Source of the DNA: a bacterium
GTDB taxonomy: Bacteria; Armatimonadota; Fimbriimonadia; Fimbriimonadales; Fimbriimonadaceae
Assembly (NCBI GenBank): GCA_027485645.1
Contig: JAIXQR010000001.1
Location: forward strand, 299,632 to 363,631
Length of the DNA: 64,000 nucleotides
Direction: 5' to 3'
Below, piece by piece: positions 33,616-41,756 of this stretch. The notes under the pieces were generated by a model. It saw only the letters and a program-made list of their open reading frames with translations, did not search any database and was not told the DNA's origin. Numbering within the stretch: position 1 is the first letter of the stretch; every line of letters starts with the position of its first letter. A program made the position numbers and the translations under genes.

Positions 33616-33628
33616 GCCGTTGGCTTAG
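33612..33628. terminator. Symmetric hairpin shared by convergent prcB and the beta-barrel gene
   Basis: CTAAGCC-GTT-GGCTTAG overlaps both stop codons (33613-33615 and 33625-33627). It is short (7 bp) without a T-run but placed to act in both directions. Confidence 0.5.
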
Positions 33629-34128
33629 AACTTGTAACCGAGGAACAGGCCGAACGAGTTCGGCTGGACGCCATTCTTCTTGTCGGCGAGGTACAGAGTT
33701 GCTTCGCCGATGAGCGAAGTGCTGAGCTCGATACCAACACCGAGTCGAGCGCCGAGCACGGTTTCGGATCCGGCGAAGTCAACGACGGTTGCGCCGAGAC
33801 CGAAGAAGGCGTAAGTTCGATTTCCTTCCGAGTTAGCCTTTCCGAAGATTCGCTGGTTAAGAGCGATTGGGAAGACCGAACCCTTGTCCTTTCCGAAAGT
33901 CTTAGCATGGTAATCCAGCGAGAGGTAGGTCTCGCCGCCCTTGATAAGAGGCGAAGTGAAGGTGTAATCGATACCAACGCCGAAGAACGTGCTGCTGACG
34001 TTCGAGTACGACGAGTCGATTGGGAAAACAACGCCGCCGCGGACGGTGAAGTTGTATGGATAGCCTTGTGCCTGGGCACCAGCCACGATGCCGAATGCGG
34101 CCACTGCCGCCCAAATTGCCTTGTTCAT
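33625..34128 (-). CDS. Small secreted outer-membrane beta-barrel-like protein
   Basis: 167 aa from ATG 34128, where a signal peptide starts (MNKAIWAAVAAFGIVAGAQA). GGAG lies about 14 bases upstream. The mature part alternates glycine-aromatic amphipathic strands (YPYNFTVRGGVVFPI, TFFGVGIDYTF, YLSLDYHAKTF, YAFFGLGATVV, LGARLGVGIEL) and ends with Phe (GLFLGYKF), the usual signal for outer-membrane barrel insertion. About eight strands fit. Its function is unknown; it may be a structural or adhesin-like barrel. Confidence 0.7.
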   Translation of the reverse strand: MNKAIWAAVAAFGIVAGAQAQGYPYNFTVRGGVVFPIDSSYSNVSSTFFGVGIDYTFTSPLIKGGETYLSLDYHAKTFGKDKGSVFPIALNQRIFGKANSEGNRTYAFFGLGATVVDFAGSETVLGARLGVGIELSTSLIGEATLYLADKKNGVQPNSFGLFLGYKF

Positions 34129-34281
34129 GTTTAAGTTTTCTCCTAACAAGAGGACGATCTCTCGGCCCCGTGCTCGCTCCCGAAGTTTGAATATCGAGAC
34201 GCTCATCACGATGTGACGAAGCGTCCTAGTTTAGCTTCAATGAGCAACCCGTTGTACTAGACGTAAAATGAGGCCGCGCCG

Positions 34282-34821
34282 ATGTTGAAACTAGCACCAG
34301 AATCGAGTCTTTTATTGGTCGTTGATGTCCAAAACGAGTTTCTGAAGGTGATTCACGAGGGCGATCGCGTGATTCAACGGACCAGATTCCTCGCCGAGTG
34401 CGCAGGACTGCTCGGAGTGCCGGTTGTTGCAACCGAGCAAAACCCAGATCGCCTCGGAAAGCTGGACCCGCAGATCGCAAGTTTTTGCCAAGACGTGAGA
34501 GCGAAAATGGCCTTCTCAGCCGTTGAACCGTTCGGAGACAATTACTTCGGTTCGGCGGTGGTTGTGGTGGGCGTGGAAGCTCATATTTGCATTGCTCAGA
34601 CAGTTCGCGATCTTCGATTAGCGGGAGTACCGGTGGTGGTTGCGGCAGATGCGGTTTCGGCTCGAACCGTTGAGATGACCAACAATGGCCTCGCCCGGGC
34701 CAGAGACTTTGGGGCAGAGATTTCTCACTCTGAGTCCATCGTGTACGAGTGGATGTCCACCGCGGCCCACCCTAAATTCCGGGATGTGCTTTCCGTGGTT
34801 AAACGGTTCCCATCGAACTGA
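34282..34821 (+). CDS. Isochorismatase-family cysteine hydrolase
   Basis: 179 aa. The catalytic triad is present: Asp in LLVVDVQNEF, Lys in RAKMAFSAVE and Cys in GVEAHICIAQTVRDL. The short length and the AHICIAQTV motif resemble the YcaC-like hydrolase subgroup rather than true isochorismatase or nicotinamidase. The substrate is unknown. The last 23 bases overlap the convergent P-loop kinase gene. Confidence 0.87.
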   Translation: MLKLAPESSLLLVVDVQNEFLKVIHEGDRVIQRTRFLAECAGLLGVPVVATEQNPDRLGKLDPQIASFCQDVRAKMAFSAVEPFGDNYFGSAVVVVGVEAHICIAQTVRDLRLAGVPVVVAADAVSARTVEMTNNGLARARDFGAEISHSESIVYEWMSTAAHPKFRDVLSVVKRFPSN

Positions 34822-35329
34822 GCCAAGCCTCGGTTTCTGATGGGCTTCGCAAGACAATCTGCCGGCAATGGGCATACGCAGGGTCCGACTTTGCATCGAC
34901 AATCCGTTTTCGATTAACGTCGTACGTTTTTAGATGCCAGATCAGAATTGAGTCGAAAGAGAGGGTTCGGGCGAGTGTTTCGTAGTTTCCGTTGCAGCAC
35001 GGAGTTCGATTCCATAGGCGCGAAACGGTTCGCCGAAACAATCGCCAAAAGCTGGTGCCTCGCGAGTAGTCGAGCCAGACGACCATGGTGACTTTCGGCA
35101 GAATGATTTCCGTAGCCACCGAGTAGTTTCCGGAGATCACCCAATCGGACCTGCTCAAGTTTTCTTCTAGCAAGGAAAAGAACTCATCTCTGGGACGCAC
35201 GGTCCAACCCGGCATGTGCCACAGCTCGTCGAGCTCAATTTGGGGGATTCCTTGGCGCTCTGAAATTGCTTTTGCGAGCGTCGATTTGCCGGAGCCAGTA
35301 GTGCCCCTAATCCAGATTCGCTGCCCCAT
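34799..35329 (-). CDS. P-loop NTPase of the adenylate-kinase-like/topology-modulation (FlaR) family
   Basis: 176 aa. Walker A is IRGTTGSGKSTLAKAI at residues ~7-22. LDELWHMPGW and WVISGNYS follow, as in the DNA topology modulation protein FlaR family, with VVWLDYSRGTSFWRLFRRTV as the central strand-helix. The lid region has the Arg-rich RNRKR-like stretch DVNRKRIVDA. The real substrate is unknown; the family name comes from an old genetic observation. TACGCT lies seven bases before the ATG. Confidence 0.75.
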   Translation of the reverse strand: MGQRIWIRGTTGSGKSTLAKAISERQGIPQIELDELWHMPGWTVRPRDEFFSLLEENLSRSDWVISGNYSVATEIILPKVTMVVWLDYSRGTSFWRLFRRTVSRLWNRTPCCNGNYETLARTLSFDSILIWHLKTYDVNRKRIVDAKSDPAYAHCRQIVLRSPSETEAWLSSMGTV

Positions 35330-35336
35330 CTCACGG

Positions 35337-35342
35337 AGCGTA
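35337..35342 (-). promoter_or_regulatory. -10 element for the P-loop NTPase gene
   Basis: TACGCT on the minus strand is followed by a 7-base spacer and the ATG at 35329. Confidence 0.4.
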
Positions 35343-35355
35343 CCAAGCCCGAAGG

Positions 35356-35361
35356 TAACCT
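35356..35361 (+). promoter_or_regulatory. -10 element of a leaderless promoter for the S9 peptidase gene
   Basis: TAACCT with a 6-base spacer (AACAAC) lies before ATG 35368. The whole divergent region is only 38 bases. Confidence 0.5.
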
Positions 35362-35367
35362 AACAAC

Positions 35368-37389
35368 ATGCCCAAGCGGCCGATTTCCCCTGACGATTTG
35401 CTTCGCTACATTCTCGTTGGTGATCCACAATTTAGCCCCGACGGGCAGTTGGTCTTGTTCACGCGAAAGCACATTAACGAGAAAAAGCACTACGTCACAA
35501 ATCTTTGGGTAACGGACCGCGCGGGGAACCGTCGGCCACTGACGCAAGGTGAGAACGGTAACGGTCATGGACGCTGGCTGCCCGATGGCTCCGGCATTTT
35601 GTTCATCTCGGGCCGAGAGAAACCGCTCAGCCAAATCTTCCTACTTCCGATTGCCGGCGGCGAAGCGTTTGCCGTCACCAAGTTGCCAGAAGGATCGATC
35701 AGCGAATTCAAGATTTCGCCCGATGGACACCACATCGCGGTCACCTTCCGCGAGACCCACGCCACTTTCACCGCGAAGGCGAAGAAGGAGCGAGAAGAGA
35801 CTGGGGCAAGCCTTCCGCCGATCGAGATTGACGACATTTGGTACCGGCTTGATGGCGACGGTTACTTCGCCGGGCAACGGTACGAGATCATCGTTCTGAA
35901 ACTGCCGACCGAGCCTGGCACGTTTGCCACGGAAGTCACCCGATACGCGGGAGCGGTCGATGGCAACTACAGCTTCAGCTGGCATCCGAACGGGCAAGAG
36001 CTCATCGTTACGCACACGGCAAACGAGTTTCCAAGTCGGCAAACCCCTAACGATCAGCTTTATCGACTGAACCTGAAAGGCGAAGCCTTCCGGCTTTCCG
36101 GGCTGCCGAAGGGTGAAAAGTCGGCGCCGGTGTACTCGCCTGATGGTGAGTGGATTGCCTACGCGGGTGATATCGACGAGAGCGACCCATGGGGGACGCG
36201 CAACACCAAGGCCTACATCGTAAAACCCAAGGGCGGCGCTCCGACCGACCTCACCGGTGCCCAAGACTTGGACATCGCCGTCGCGACCTTAAGCGATGCC
36301 GGAGAAGCATCTTTTGGTGCCAAGCTGATTTGGAATGCCGATTCCACCGGCCTGTTCACCCAAGTAGGCCACCTTGGAGAAAGCCAGATCGGCTTCATCT
36401 CGGTCACGGGCGGGATCACGCTTCTCACCGAAGGGCGACATTCCATTACTCTCGGCAGTGTTGATGCCGACGGCAATGTTGCCGGCGTGATTGGTAACCC
36501 GACTCAACTGCCCGAGCTTGCCCTCGTGGCTCCCGAGCTTGGTACGGGGCGACTGGTTCCGAAGCAGCTCACCGACTTCAACCAGCCCTTGCTTGAGGAA
36601 GTTGAGCTATTTGCGCCAGCGGAGCATTGGGTCGAGACGGTCGATGGTACGAAGGTGCACGTTTGGAGCATCGTGCCAGATGCCTCGAAGCAGCAACCCG
36701 TTCTGTTAAATATTCACGGTGGCCCGCACACGCAGTACGGCTGGACCTACTTCCACGAGTTCCAGGTCTTTGCCGCTGCCGGATATGCCGTTGTCTACAG
36801 CAATCCTCGCGGAAGTAAGGGCTATGGCGAGGCGCATTGTGCGGCTATTCGTGGAGATTGGGGCAACAAGGATTGGATTGACATGCAAGCCGTAACCGTC
36901 TGGATGAAGTCGCAACCATGGGCAGATGCCGCAAAACTGGGCGTCATGGGCGGTAGCTATGGCGGCTACATGACCAACTGGATCATCGGCCACACCCAGG
37001 AATTTGCTTGCGCCATCACCGACCGATGCGTCAGTAACATGGTTTCGATGGCGGGGAACAGTGACTTTCCGTTCAATCGAGATGGCTACTTCAAGGGCGT
37101 TGCTTGGGGCTCGCTAGAGGACATTAAGGAGCTTTGGCGACAGTCGCCGATCGCGTACTTCCAGGAAGTAAAGACTCCGACTTTGGTGATTCATAGCGAG
37201 GGCGATCTGCGATGTAACGTGGAGCAAGGTGAGCAGGTGTTCACCGCACTTCAGCAGCAAGGCATTCCGTCGCGGTTCGTGCGCTATCCTTCCACCACGT
37301 CGCATGGACTCTCCCGCTCCGGCCCACCCGACCTCCGGCTCCACCGAATCGGCGAGTATCTGGGCTGGATCAAGCGCTGGTTGGGCTAA
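35368..37389 (+). CDS. S9 family prolyl oligopeptidase/acylaminoacyl peptidase
   Basis: 673 aa with no signal peptide, so cytoplasmic. Residues ~1-390 form a beta-propeller with TolB/WD-like repeats (GDPQFSPDGQLVLFTRK, LPDGSGILFISGRE, FKISPDGHHIAVTFRE, VYSPDGEWIAYAG). Residues ~410-673 are the alpha/beta-hydrolase domain: LNIHGGPHTQYGW (oxyanion region), nucleophile Ser in MGGSYGGYMTNWI, Asp in HSEGDLRCNVEQGEQ and His in STTSHGLSRSG. It cleaves short peptides or N-acylated amino acids. Confidence 0.92.
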   Translation: MPKRPISPDDLLRYILVGDPQFSPDGQLVLFTRKHINEKKHYVTNLWVTDRAGNRRPLTQGENGNGHGRWLPDGSGILFISGREKPLSQIFLLPIAGGEAFAVTKLPEGSISEFKISPDGHHIAVTFRETHATFTAKAKKEREETGASLPPIEIDDIWYRLDGDGYFAGQRYEIIVLKLPTEPGTFATEVTRYAGAVDGNYSFSWHPNGQELIVTHTANEFPSRQTPNDQLYRLNLKGEAFRLSGLPKGEKSAPVYSPDGEWIAYAGDIDESDPWGTRNTKAYIVKPKGGAPTDLTGAQDLDIAVATLSDAGEASFGAKLIWNADSTGLFTQVGHLGESQIGFISVTGGITLLTEGRHSITLGSVDADGNVAGVIGNPTQLPELALVAPELGTGRLVPKQLTDFNQPLLEEVELFAPAEHWVETVDGTKVHVWSIVPDASKQQPVLLNIHGGPHTQYGWTYFHEFQVFAAAGYAVVYSNPRGSKGYGEAHCAAIRGDWGNKDWIDMQAVTVWMKSQPWADAAKLGVMGGSYGGYMTNWIIGHTQEFACAITDRCVSNMVSMAGNSDFPFNRDGYFKGVAWGSLEDIKELWRQSPIAYFQEVKTPTLVIHSEGDLRCNVEQGEQVFTALQQQGIPSRFVRYPSTTSHGLSRSGPPDLRLHRIGEYLGWIKRWLG

Positions 37390-37418
37390 CGTCCTTAGAC
37401 TGATAAGATAGCGGTCTG

Positions 37419-38555
37419 ATGCTGGAAGCGATCGTCGCCATCCTCGTGGTTTTAGTGGCCTACGTAGGGTGGCTGGCGATCGACATTGTTCGTGCAGCGA
37501 AGGAATACGATCAAACCCGGGAACGGCTGATCGAGAAGTTTGGCTTGCAAGAGCCGCTCGTTTTCGAGCCGCCATTTGGCTATGATCAGGCGAAGCAAGA
37601 CCGCTTCAACGAGCTTGCGTCTCTGTTTCTGAATCTGCCCAGCAAAATTCAGACACAGCCCAATGAATGTCTTGAAGGGTTGGACGCCAGTAGGTTTAAA
37701 TCTTTACTCTCTGCGGCGCACGAAATTGCAGACCGAGAGGCAATGAATTTCAGTTCTGACCCCAATCGGCCGGTGTCGGTTACTGCCACTATCCGTGCCG
37801 TTAGGGTTCTACTGTTTGAGTTTTCAAAAGGTGGACCCGACTCTTCGCGTTGCCTTACCTCAGCGACACAGTTTCTTGACTCGGACAAGTCTCCGCAAAT
37901 TTTGATCTGTCAATTACAGAAGTATGCGCAGTTGCAGGTCATTTGTAAGGCCCTAAATCAAACGTTGTTAAGCTGCCCTTCAGAGGCAAGCCTTCGAGAA
38001 CTTGAAGAAGTGATTCACAAGATTCAGCCGCGTGATCAATGGTCCCAATGGCTGATCGCAGAGGCGCACTATTCCCTGACCTTGGAGCCAGATTTGCGCA
38101 GCAAACAATGGAGGCAGAATTTGAAAGTTTCAAGCACTGGATCACTCTATTCGCTGCTATTTCAGATTCCGTTTTTTACAAGTGAAACTGCTATGAGGGC
38201 ATACAATGCCTTGCAATTCAGCGAGTATGGACTAGTTTTTCCTCGTTTTCAGAACCAGACCGTGACTCTAAAATCCTTCGATGAGTACCGGATTCTGACG
38301 AGCCAAGGACAGTACCGTGGCCGTGCCATTCTAGAAAGTGCTTTGTCCAAAAGAGGTGAAGCTTCTCTCTACATTTTTTCGCTTGCCCTTGCAGAGTTTG
38401 AGATTGCCAAGAAACTGGTTGAGATTTGGCGTGGATATCAGACAAGTCACTCTGTACCAAACTCCTTTAACGAGCCGGACGGCGTTCGGTTCGAACGAAC
38501 GAAGTCTGGATTCGAGATTTCCTGCGAAGGCGTGCGGTACGCCGTGAAGGTCTGA
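37419..38555 (+). CDS. Membrane-anchored protein of unknown function
   Basis: 378 aa. One N-terminal transmembrane helix (LEAIVAILVVLVAYVGWLAI) is followed by a helical soluble region (AAKEYDQTRERLIEKFGL, FNELASLFLNLPSKI, LRELEEVIHKIQP) and a C-terminal beta-rich tail (FERTKSGFEISCEGVRYAV). The middle part of the gene is visibly more A/T-rich than its neighbours. TAAGAT lies nine bases before the ATG. I recognise no family. It sits between the S9 peptidase and metG on the same strand. Confidence 0.65.
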   Translation: MLEAIVAILVVLVAYVGWLAIDIVRAAKEYDQTRERLIEKFGLQEPLVFEPPFGYDQAKQDRFNELASLFLNLPSKIQTQPNECLEGLDASRFKSLLSAAHEIADREAMNFSSDPNRPVSVTATIRAVRVLLFEFSKGGPDSSRCLTSATQFLDSDKSPQILICQLQKYAQLQVICKALNQTLLSCPSEASLRELEEVIHKIQPRDQWSQWLIAEAHYSLTLEPDLRSKQWRQNLKVSSTGSLYSLLFQIPFFTSETAMRAYNALQFSEYGLVFPRFQNQTVTLKSFDEYRILTSQGQYRGRAILESALSKRGEASLYIFSLALAEFEIAKKLVEIWRGYQTSHSVPNSFNEPDGVRFERTKSGFEISCEGVRYAVKV

Positions 38556-38592
38556 GCCGGAGCACCCGCCGGTACACTCTGCCCAAACCCGC

Positions 38593-40530
38593 ATGGCTCA
38601 CAAGTCGACCGTTTGCACCGCCATTCCGTACGTCAACAGCGTCCCTCACATCGGAAACATCCTTACCGATCTGAGCGGCGATGTGACGGCGCGATACCTC
38701 CGACTTCGGGGACACGATGTCTTCTTCCAAGTCGGGACCGATGAAAACGGGCTGAAGATCAAGGAAGCCGCTGAAGCGCAGGGGCGCGACGCCCATGAGT
38801 TCGTCGCTGAAATCGCGAAGCGATTCCAGGACATCTTCGACGCCACCAAAATCAGCTACGACGACTTCATCCGCACCACTTCCTACCGCCACATTCGAGC
38901 GAGTCAAGCACTGTTCAGCAAGCTCCAGGAGAACGGCCACATCTACAGCGGCTTGTACGAGGGCTGGTACGACGTCTCGACCGAGACCTTCTTCCGCGAG
39001 GAAGACCTGGTGGACGGCAAGAGTCCAGACGGAAACGAAGTCCGGTGGGTGAGCGAGGAGAACTTCTTCTTCCGACTTTCCGCCTTCGAGGAAACGCTCA
39101 AGGAACACATCGAGGCGAACCCGAGCTTTATTCGGCCGAGCAATCGACGAAACGAGGTCATCTCGTTCATTAACCAGGGCCTGCGCGATATCTGCATCAC
39201 GCGCAAAAATCCGGGCTGGGGAATCCCTGTACCAGGCCGAGAAGACCTTGTCATTTACGTTTGGTTCGACGCGCTCATCAACTACATTGCGAGCACCGGC
39301 TGGCCCGATGCGCCAGATTGGGAAAGCAAATGGCCGGCGACGGTGCAATGGGTTGGAAAGGACATCCTAACGCGCTTCCACGCCACCCTTTGGCCCGCTA
39401 TGCTGCTCGGCGCGGGACTGCCGTTGTTCGACACCGTGGTCGCCCATGGCTGGGTCTTGCTGGGCGGCGACAAGATGAGCAAAACCAAGGGCAACGTCGT
39501 CCGCCCGCTTGAGCTTGCTGACGCGCTGGCTGAGCGCGCATCGATCTCGCAAGACATCGCCGTCGATGCCCTTCGGCATTACCTCACCGCGACGATGTCG
39601 CTGGAGAACGACTCGCAGTTCACGTACGAGGACTTCGATCTGCGCTACAACGCCGATCTTGCGAACGACCTTGGCAACGCGCTGAACCGAAGTCTTAGCA
39701 TCGCGCACAAGTTCGGCTTCTCAACCGTGCCGGACGTCGCGCCGGAAGCCGAGGCCATTCAGGCGATTCAGGAAGCCAAGCAGGCGTTCGCGGTAGCGAT
39801 GGCCGACTACGAGATCGCCCGCGCCAGCTCGGCCGCTTTCGGTCTCATTCGATTCCTCGGGAAGTACATCGATTCCCGCGCGCCGTGGGCGTTGGCGAAG
39901 AATGAGGACCCAGCCCTGGCGGCGGTCATCACTTCGACGCTGCACGTCATGAGAGCCGCCGAGGGTCTTGTACGACCGCTGCTGCCTTCAACCGCCGATG
40001 CACTTGCGGCCCAGCTTGGTGTTGCCCCCACAACGCACTGGGATCAAATCGGAGATCCGGAATCGCTGCCCGCTGGCACCGCCCTCCAGAACCCTCAACC
40101 CATTTTCCCTCGGCTCGAAATTGAAAAGAAGGCACCGGAACCGAAAGCGCCCAAAGAGCCAAAGCCCGCAAAACAGGAGAAACCTAAAGTGGAAGAAACC
40201 CTAACCGAAATCACCATCGATGACTTTGCCAAAGTGAAGTTCCGCGTCGCCCGCATTGTGGAGGCCGAAGCCATCGAAGGCGCGGACAAGCTTTACAAAT
40301 TGCAGGTCATGATCGGTGAAGAGAAGCGGCAGATCGTCAGCGGCATCCGAAAGGATTACACGCCGGAGGATCTGATTGGCCGACAGATCATCGTTGTGGT
40401 CAACCTGAAGCCGGTGAAGCTGCGCGCAGTGGACAGCAACGGAATGCTTCTTGCCGCGACGGATGAGAACGGCGGAGCGATCCTTTTGCAGCCCGACCGA
40501 GAAGCCCCCGAAGGCGCGCCGGTCAAGTAA
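38593..40530 (+). CDS. metG: Methionyl-tRNA synthetase
   Basis: 645 aa. MetG charges tRNA-Met. The class I HIGH motif is PHIGNILTDLSGD, and KMSKS appears as GGDKMSKTKGNVV. FFQVGTDENGLK, TETFFREEDLVDG, WFDALINYI and the anticodon-binding region follow. A Lys/Pro/Glu-rich linker (~520-545) leads to a C-terminal EMAP/Trbp111 tRNA-binding domain (DFAKVKFRVARIVEAEAI, then IVSGIRKDYTPEDLIGR). The lack of the usual CxxC zinc knuckles in the CP insert suggests the zinc-free subclass. The gene ends at a terminator shared with the convergent small membrane gene. Confidence 0.96.
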   Translation: MAHKSTVCTAIPYVNSVPHIGNILTDLSGDVTARYLRLRGHDVFFQVGTDENGLKIKEAAEAQGRDAHEFVAEIAKRFQDIFDATKISYDDFIRTTSYRHIRASQALFSKLQENGHIYSGLYEGWYDVSTETFFREEDLVDGKSPDGNEVRWVSEENFFFRLSAFEETLKEHIEANPSFIRPSNRRNEVISFINQGLRDICITRKNPGWGIPVPGREDLVIYVWFDALINYIASTGWPDAPDWESKWPATVQWVGKDILTRFHATLWPAMLLGAGLPLFDTVVAHGWVLLGGDKMSKTKGNVVRPLELADALAERASISQDIAVDALRHYLTATMSLENDSQFTYEDFDLRYNADLANDLGNALNRSLSIAHKFGFSTVPDVAPEAEAIQAIQEAKQAFAVAMADYEIARASSAAFGLIRFLGKYIDSRAPWALAKNEDPALAAVITSTLHVMRAAEGLVRPLLPSTADALAAQLGVAPTTHWDQIGDPESLPAGTALQNPQPIFPRLEIEKKAPEPKAPKEPKPAKQEKPKVEETLTEITIDDFAKVKFRVARIVEAEAIEGADKLYKLQVMIGEEKRQIVSGIRKDYTPEDLIGRQIIVVVNLKPVKLRAVDSNGMLLAATDENGGAILLQPDREAPEGAPVK

Positions 40531-40536
40531 GCCGCA

Positions 40537-40737
40537 TTAATCCACCCTGTTTTTCAGGGTGGAAATTCCGAGGGTGATCAACAGGATGAAGGTGATGGTC
40601 TGCACGACCATCAATGTGACGGTCACCACTCTTGGAAGGGCCGTACCGCCCATGATCAAAGTAATGCCGACGCCGAAGAATATTCCGGCGCACAAAACAA
40701 GCACACCAGACCGAGTTCCAGATTTTTCCGTGGGCAT
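40537..40737 (-). CDS. Small two-helix membrane protein
   Basis: 66 aa from ATG 40737 (MPTEKSGTRSG...). Two hydrophobic helices are seen at ~10-30 (VLVLCAGIFFGVGITLIMGG) and ~36-58 (VVTVTLMVVQTITFILLITL). TAGACT about 13 bases upstream is a possible -10. The family is unknown. Its 3' end doubles as the metG terminator. Confidence 0.55.
   Translation of the reverse strand: MPTEKSGTRSGVLVLCAGIFFGVGITLIMGGTALPRVVTVTLMVVQTITFILLITLGISTLKNRVD
40542..40562 (+). terminator. Terminator hairpin of metG inside the end of the convergent gene
   Basis: CCACCCTG-TTTTT-CAGGGTGG is an 8-bp perfect stem starting 11 bases after the metG stop. It also encodes the last codons of the small minus-strand gene. 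Confidence 0.6.
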
Positions 40738-40799
40738 GAGCTGAATTTCTAGTCTACGGTGCAACGCAAGCCCCGTTTCCGGGGTAATCCCTAGAACGG

Positions 40800-41756
40800 A
40801 TGAAAAGGACGCTTCCAGAGCAAATTGCCGCCAATAAACGCGCCAGCATGCTTTGGGTTTTTCTCCTGTTCCTTTTGCTAGTTGCTCTCGGCACGGTCAT
40901 CATTGGCTCGTACTATCCGAAGTATCTGATCTACGGCGCAATCGGCAGTGCGGCACTCGGCGTCATTTTGTGTCTTGTCGCCACTTACGCGGGTCCAAAG
41001 CTGGTTCTTCAGATGTCGGGAGCGCGCCACGCGACCGACGTTGAGGACCGCATGCTGCGAAACGTCGTCGAAGAAATGGCGATCGCCAGCGGCTTGCCGA
41101 TGCCGGAAGTCTGGGTGATCGAAGATAGCGCACCTAATGCCTTTGCCACCGGACGCACCCCGGAAAACTCTGCGGTGGCCATCACAACCGGCCTCCTGCA
41201 GAAGCTCAATCGTGACGAGTTACAGGGCGTTATGGCCCACGAAATGGCCCACATCCGCAACTACGACGTGCGGCTCATGACCACGGTGGCCCTCATCGCG
41301 GGAGCGATTCCGCTGCTCGCCGATGGGTTCCTGCGGATGCAGTGGTACGGTGGCCGCCGACGAGACGACGACCGAGAAAGCGGTCAACTCGGCCAAATCC
41401 TAACCATCGTCGGCATAGTGCTCTCGCTAATCGCGCCGTTGTTTGCGGTGCTCCTGAAGATGGCGGTGAGCCGCCAGCGGGAGTATCTCGCCGACGCCAC
41501 CGCCGCCGACATGACCCGAAACCCGGACGGCCTCGCCAGCGCGCTGTGGAAAATTGAGAACGATGCCGAAGCACTGGAAGGGGCAAACCGGGCGACCCAG
41601 CACATGTACATCATCAACCCGCTTCGCTTGCACGGCGGAGACGGCATGTTCAGCACTCACCCGCCGACCGAAGACCGCATCCGACGGCTTACTGCGCTTG
41701 GTTCAAACTTCCAGGATCCGCTAGCCGATCCAACTTCCCAGCGGCAGCGCGCTTAA
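40800..41756 (+). CDS. htpX: M48-family membrane zinc metalloprotease (HtpX-like)
   Basis: 318 aa. Transmembrane helices at ~17-38 and ~44-66 are followed by the M48 domain: PMPEVWVIEDSAPNAFATGR, then the zinc site HEMAHIRNYDVRL with the third ligand Glu in SRQREYLADATAADM. Two more helices (~160-180, ~200-222) separate these, as in HtpX. STHPPTEDRIRRL is the usual C-terminal motif. HtpX degrades misfolded membrane proteins with FtsH; the active site faces the cytoplasm. A small hairpin (CCCCG-TTTC-CGGGG, 40771-40784) precedes the start. The stop overlaps the convergent ABC gene by four bases. Confidence 0.93.
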   Translation: MKRTLPEQIAANKRASMLWVFLLFLLLVALGTVIIGSYYPKYLIYGAIGSAALGVILCLVATYAGPKLVLQMSGARHATDVEDRMLRNVVEEMAIASGLPMPEVWVIEDSAPNAFATGRTPENSAVAITTGLLQKLNRDELQGVMAHEMAHIRNYDVRLMTTVALIAGAIPLLADGFLRMQWYGGRRRDDDRESGQLGQILTIVGIVLSLIAPLFAVLLKMAVSRQREYLADATAADMTRNPDGLASALWKIENDAEALEGANRATQHMYIINPLRLHGGDGMFSTHPPTEDRIRRLTALGSNFQDPLADPTSQRQRA

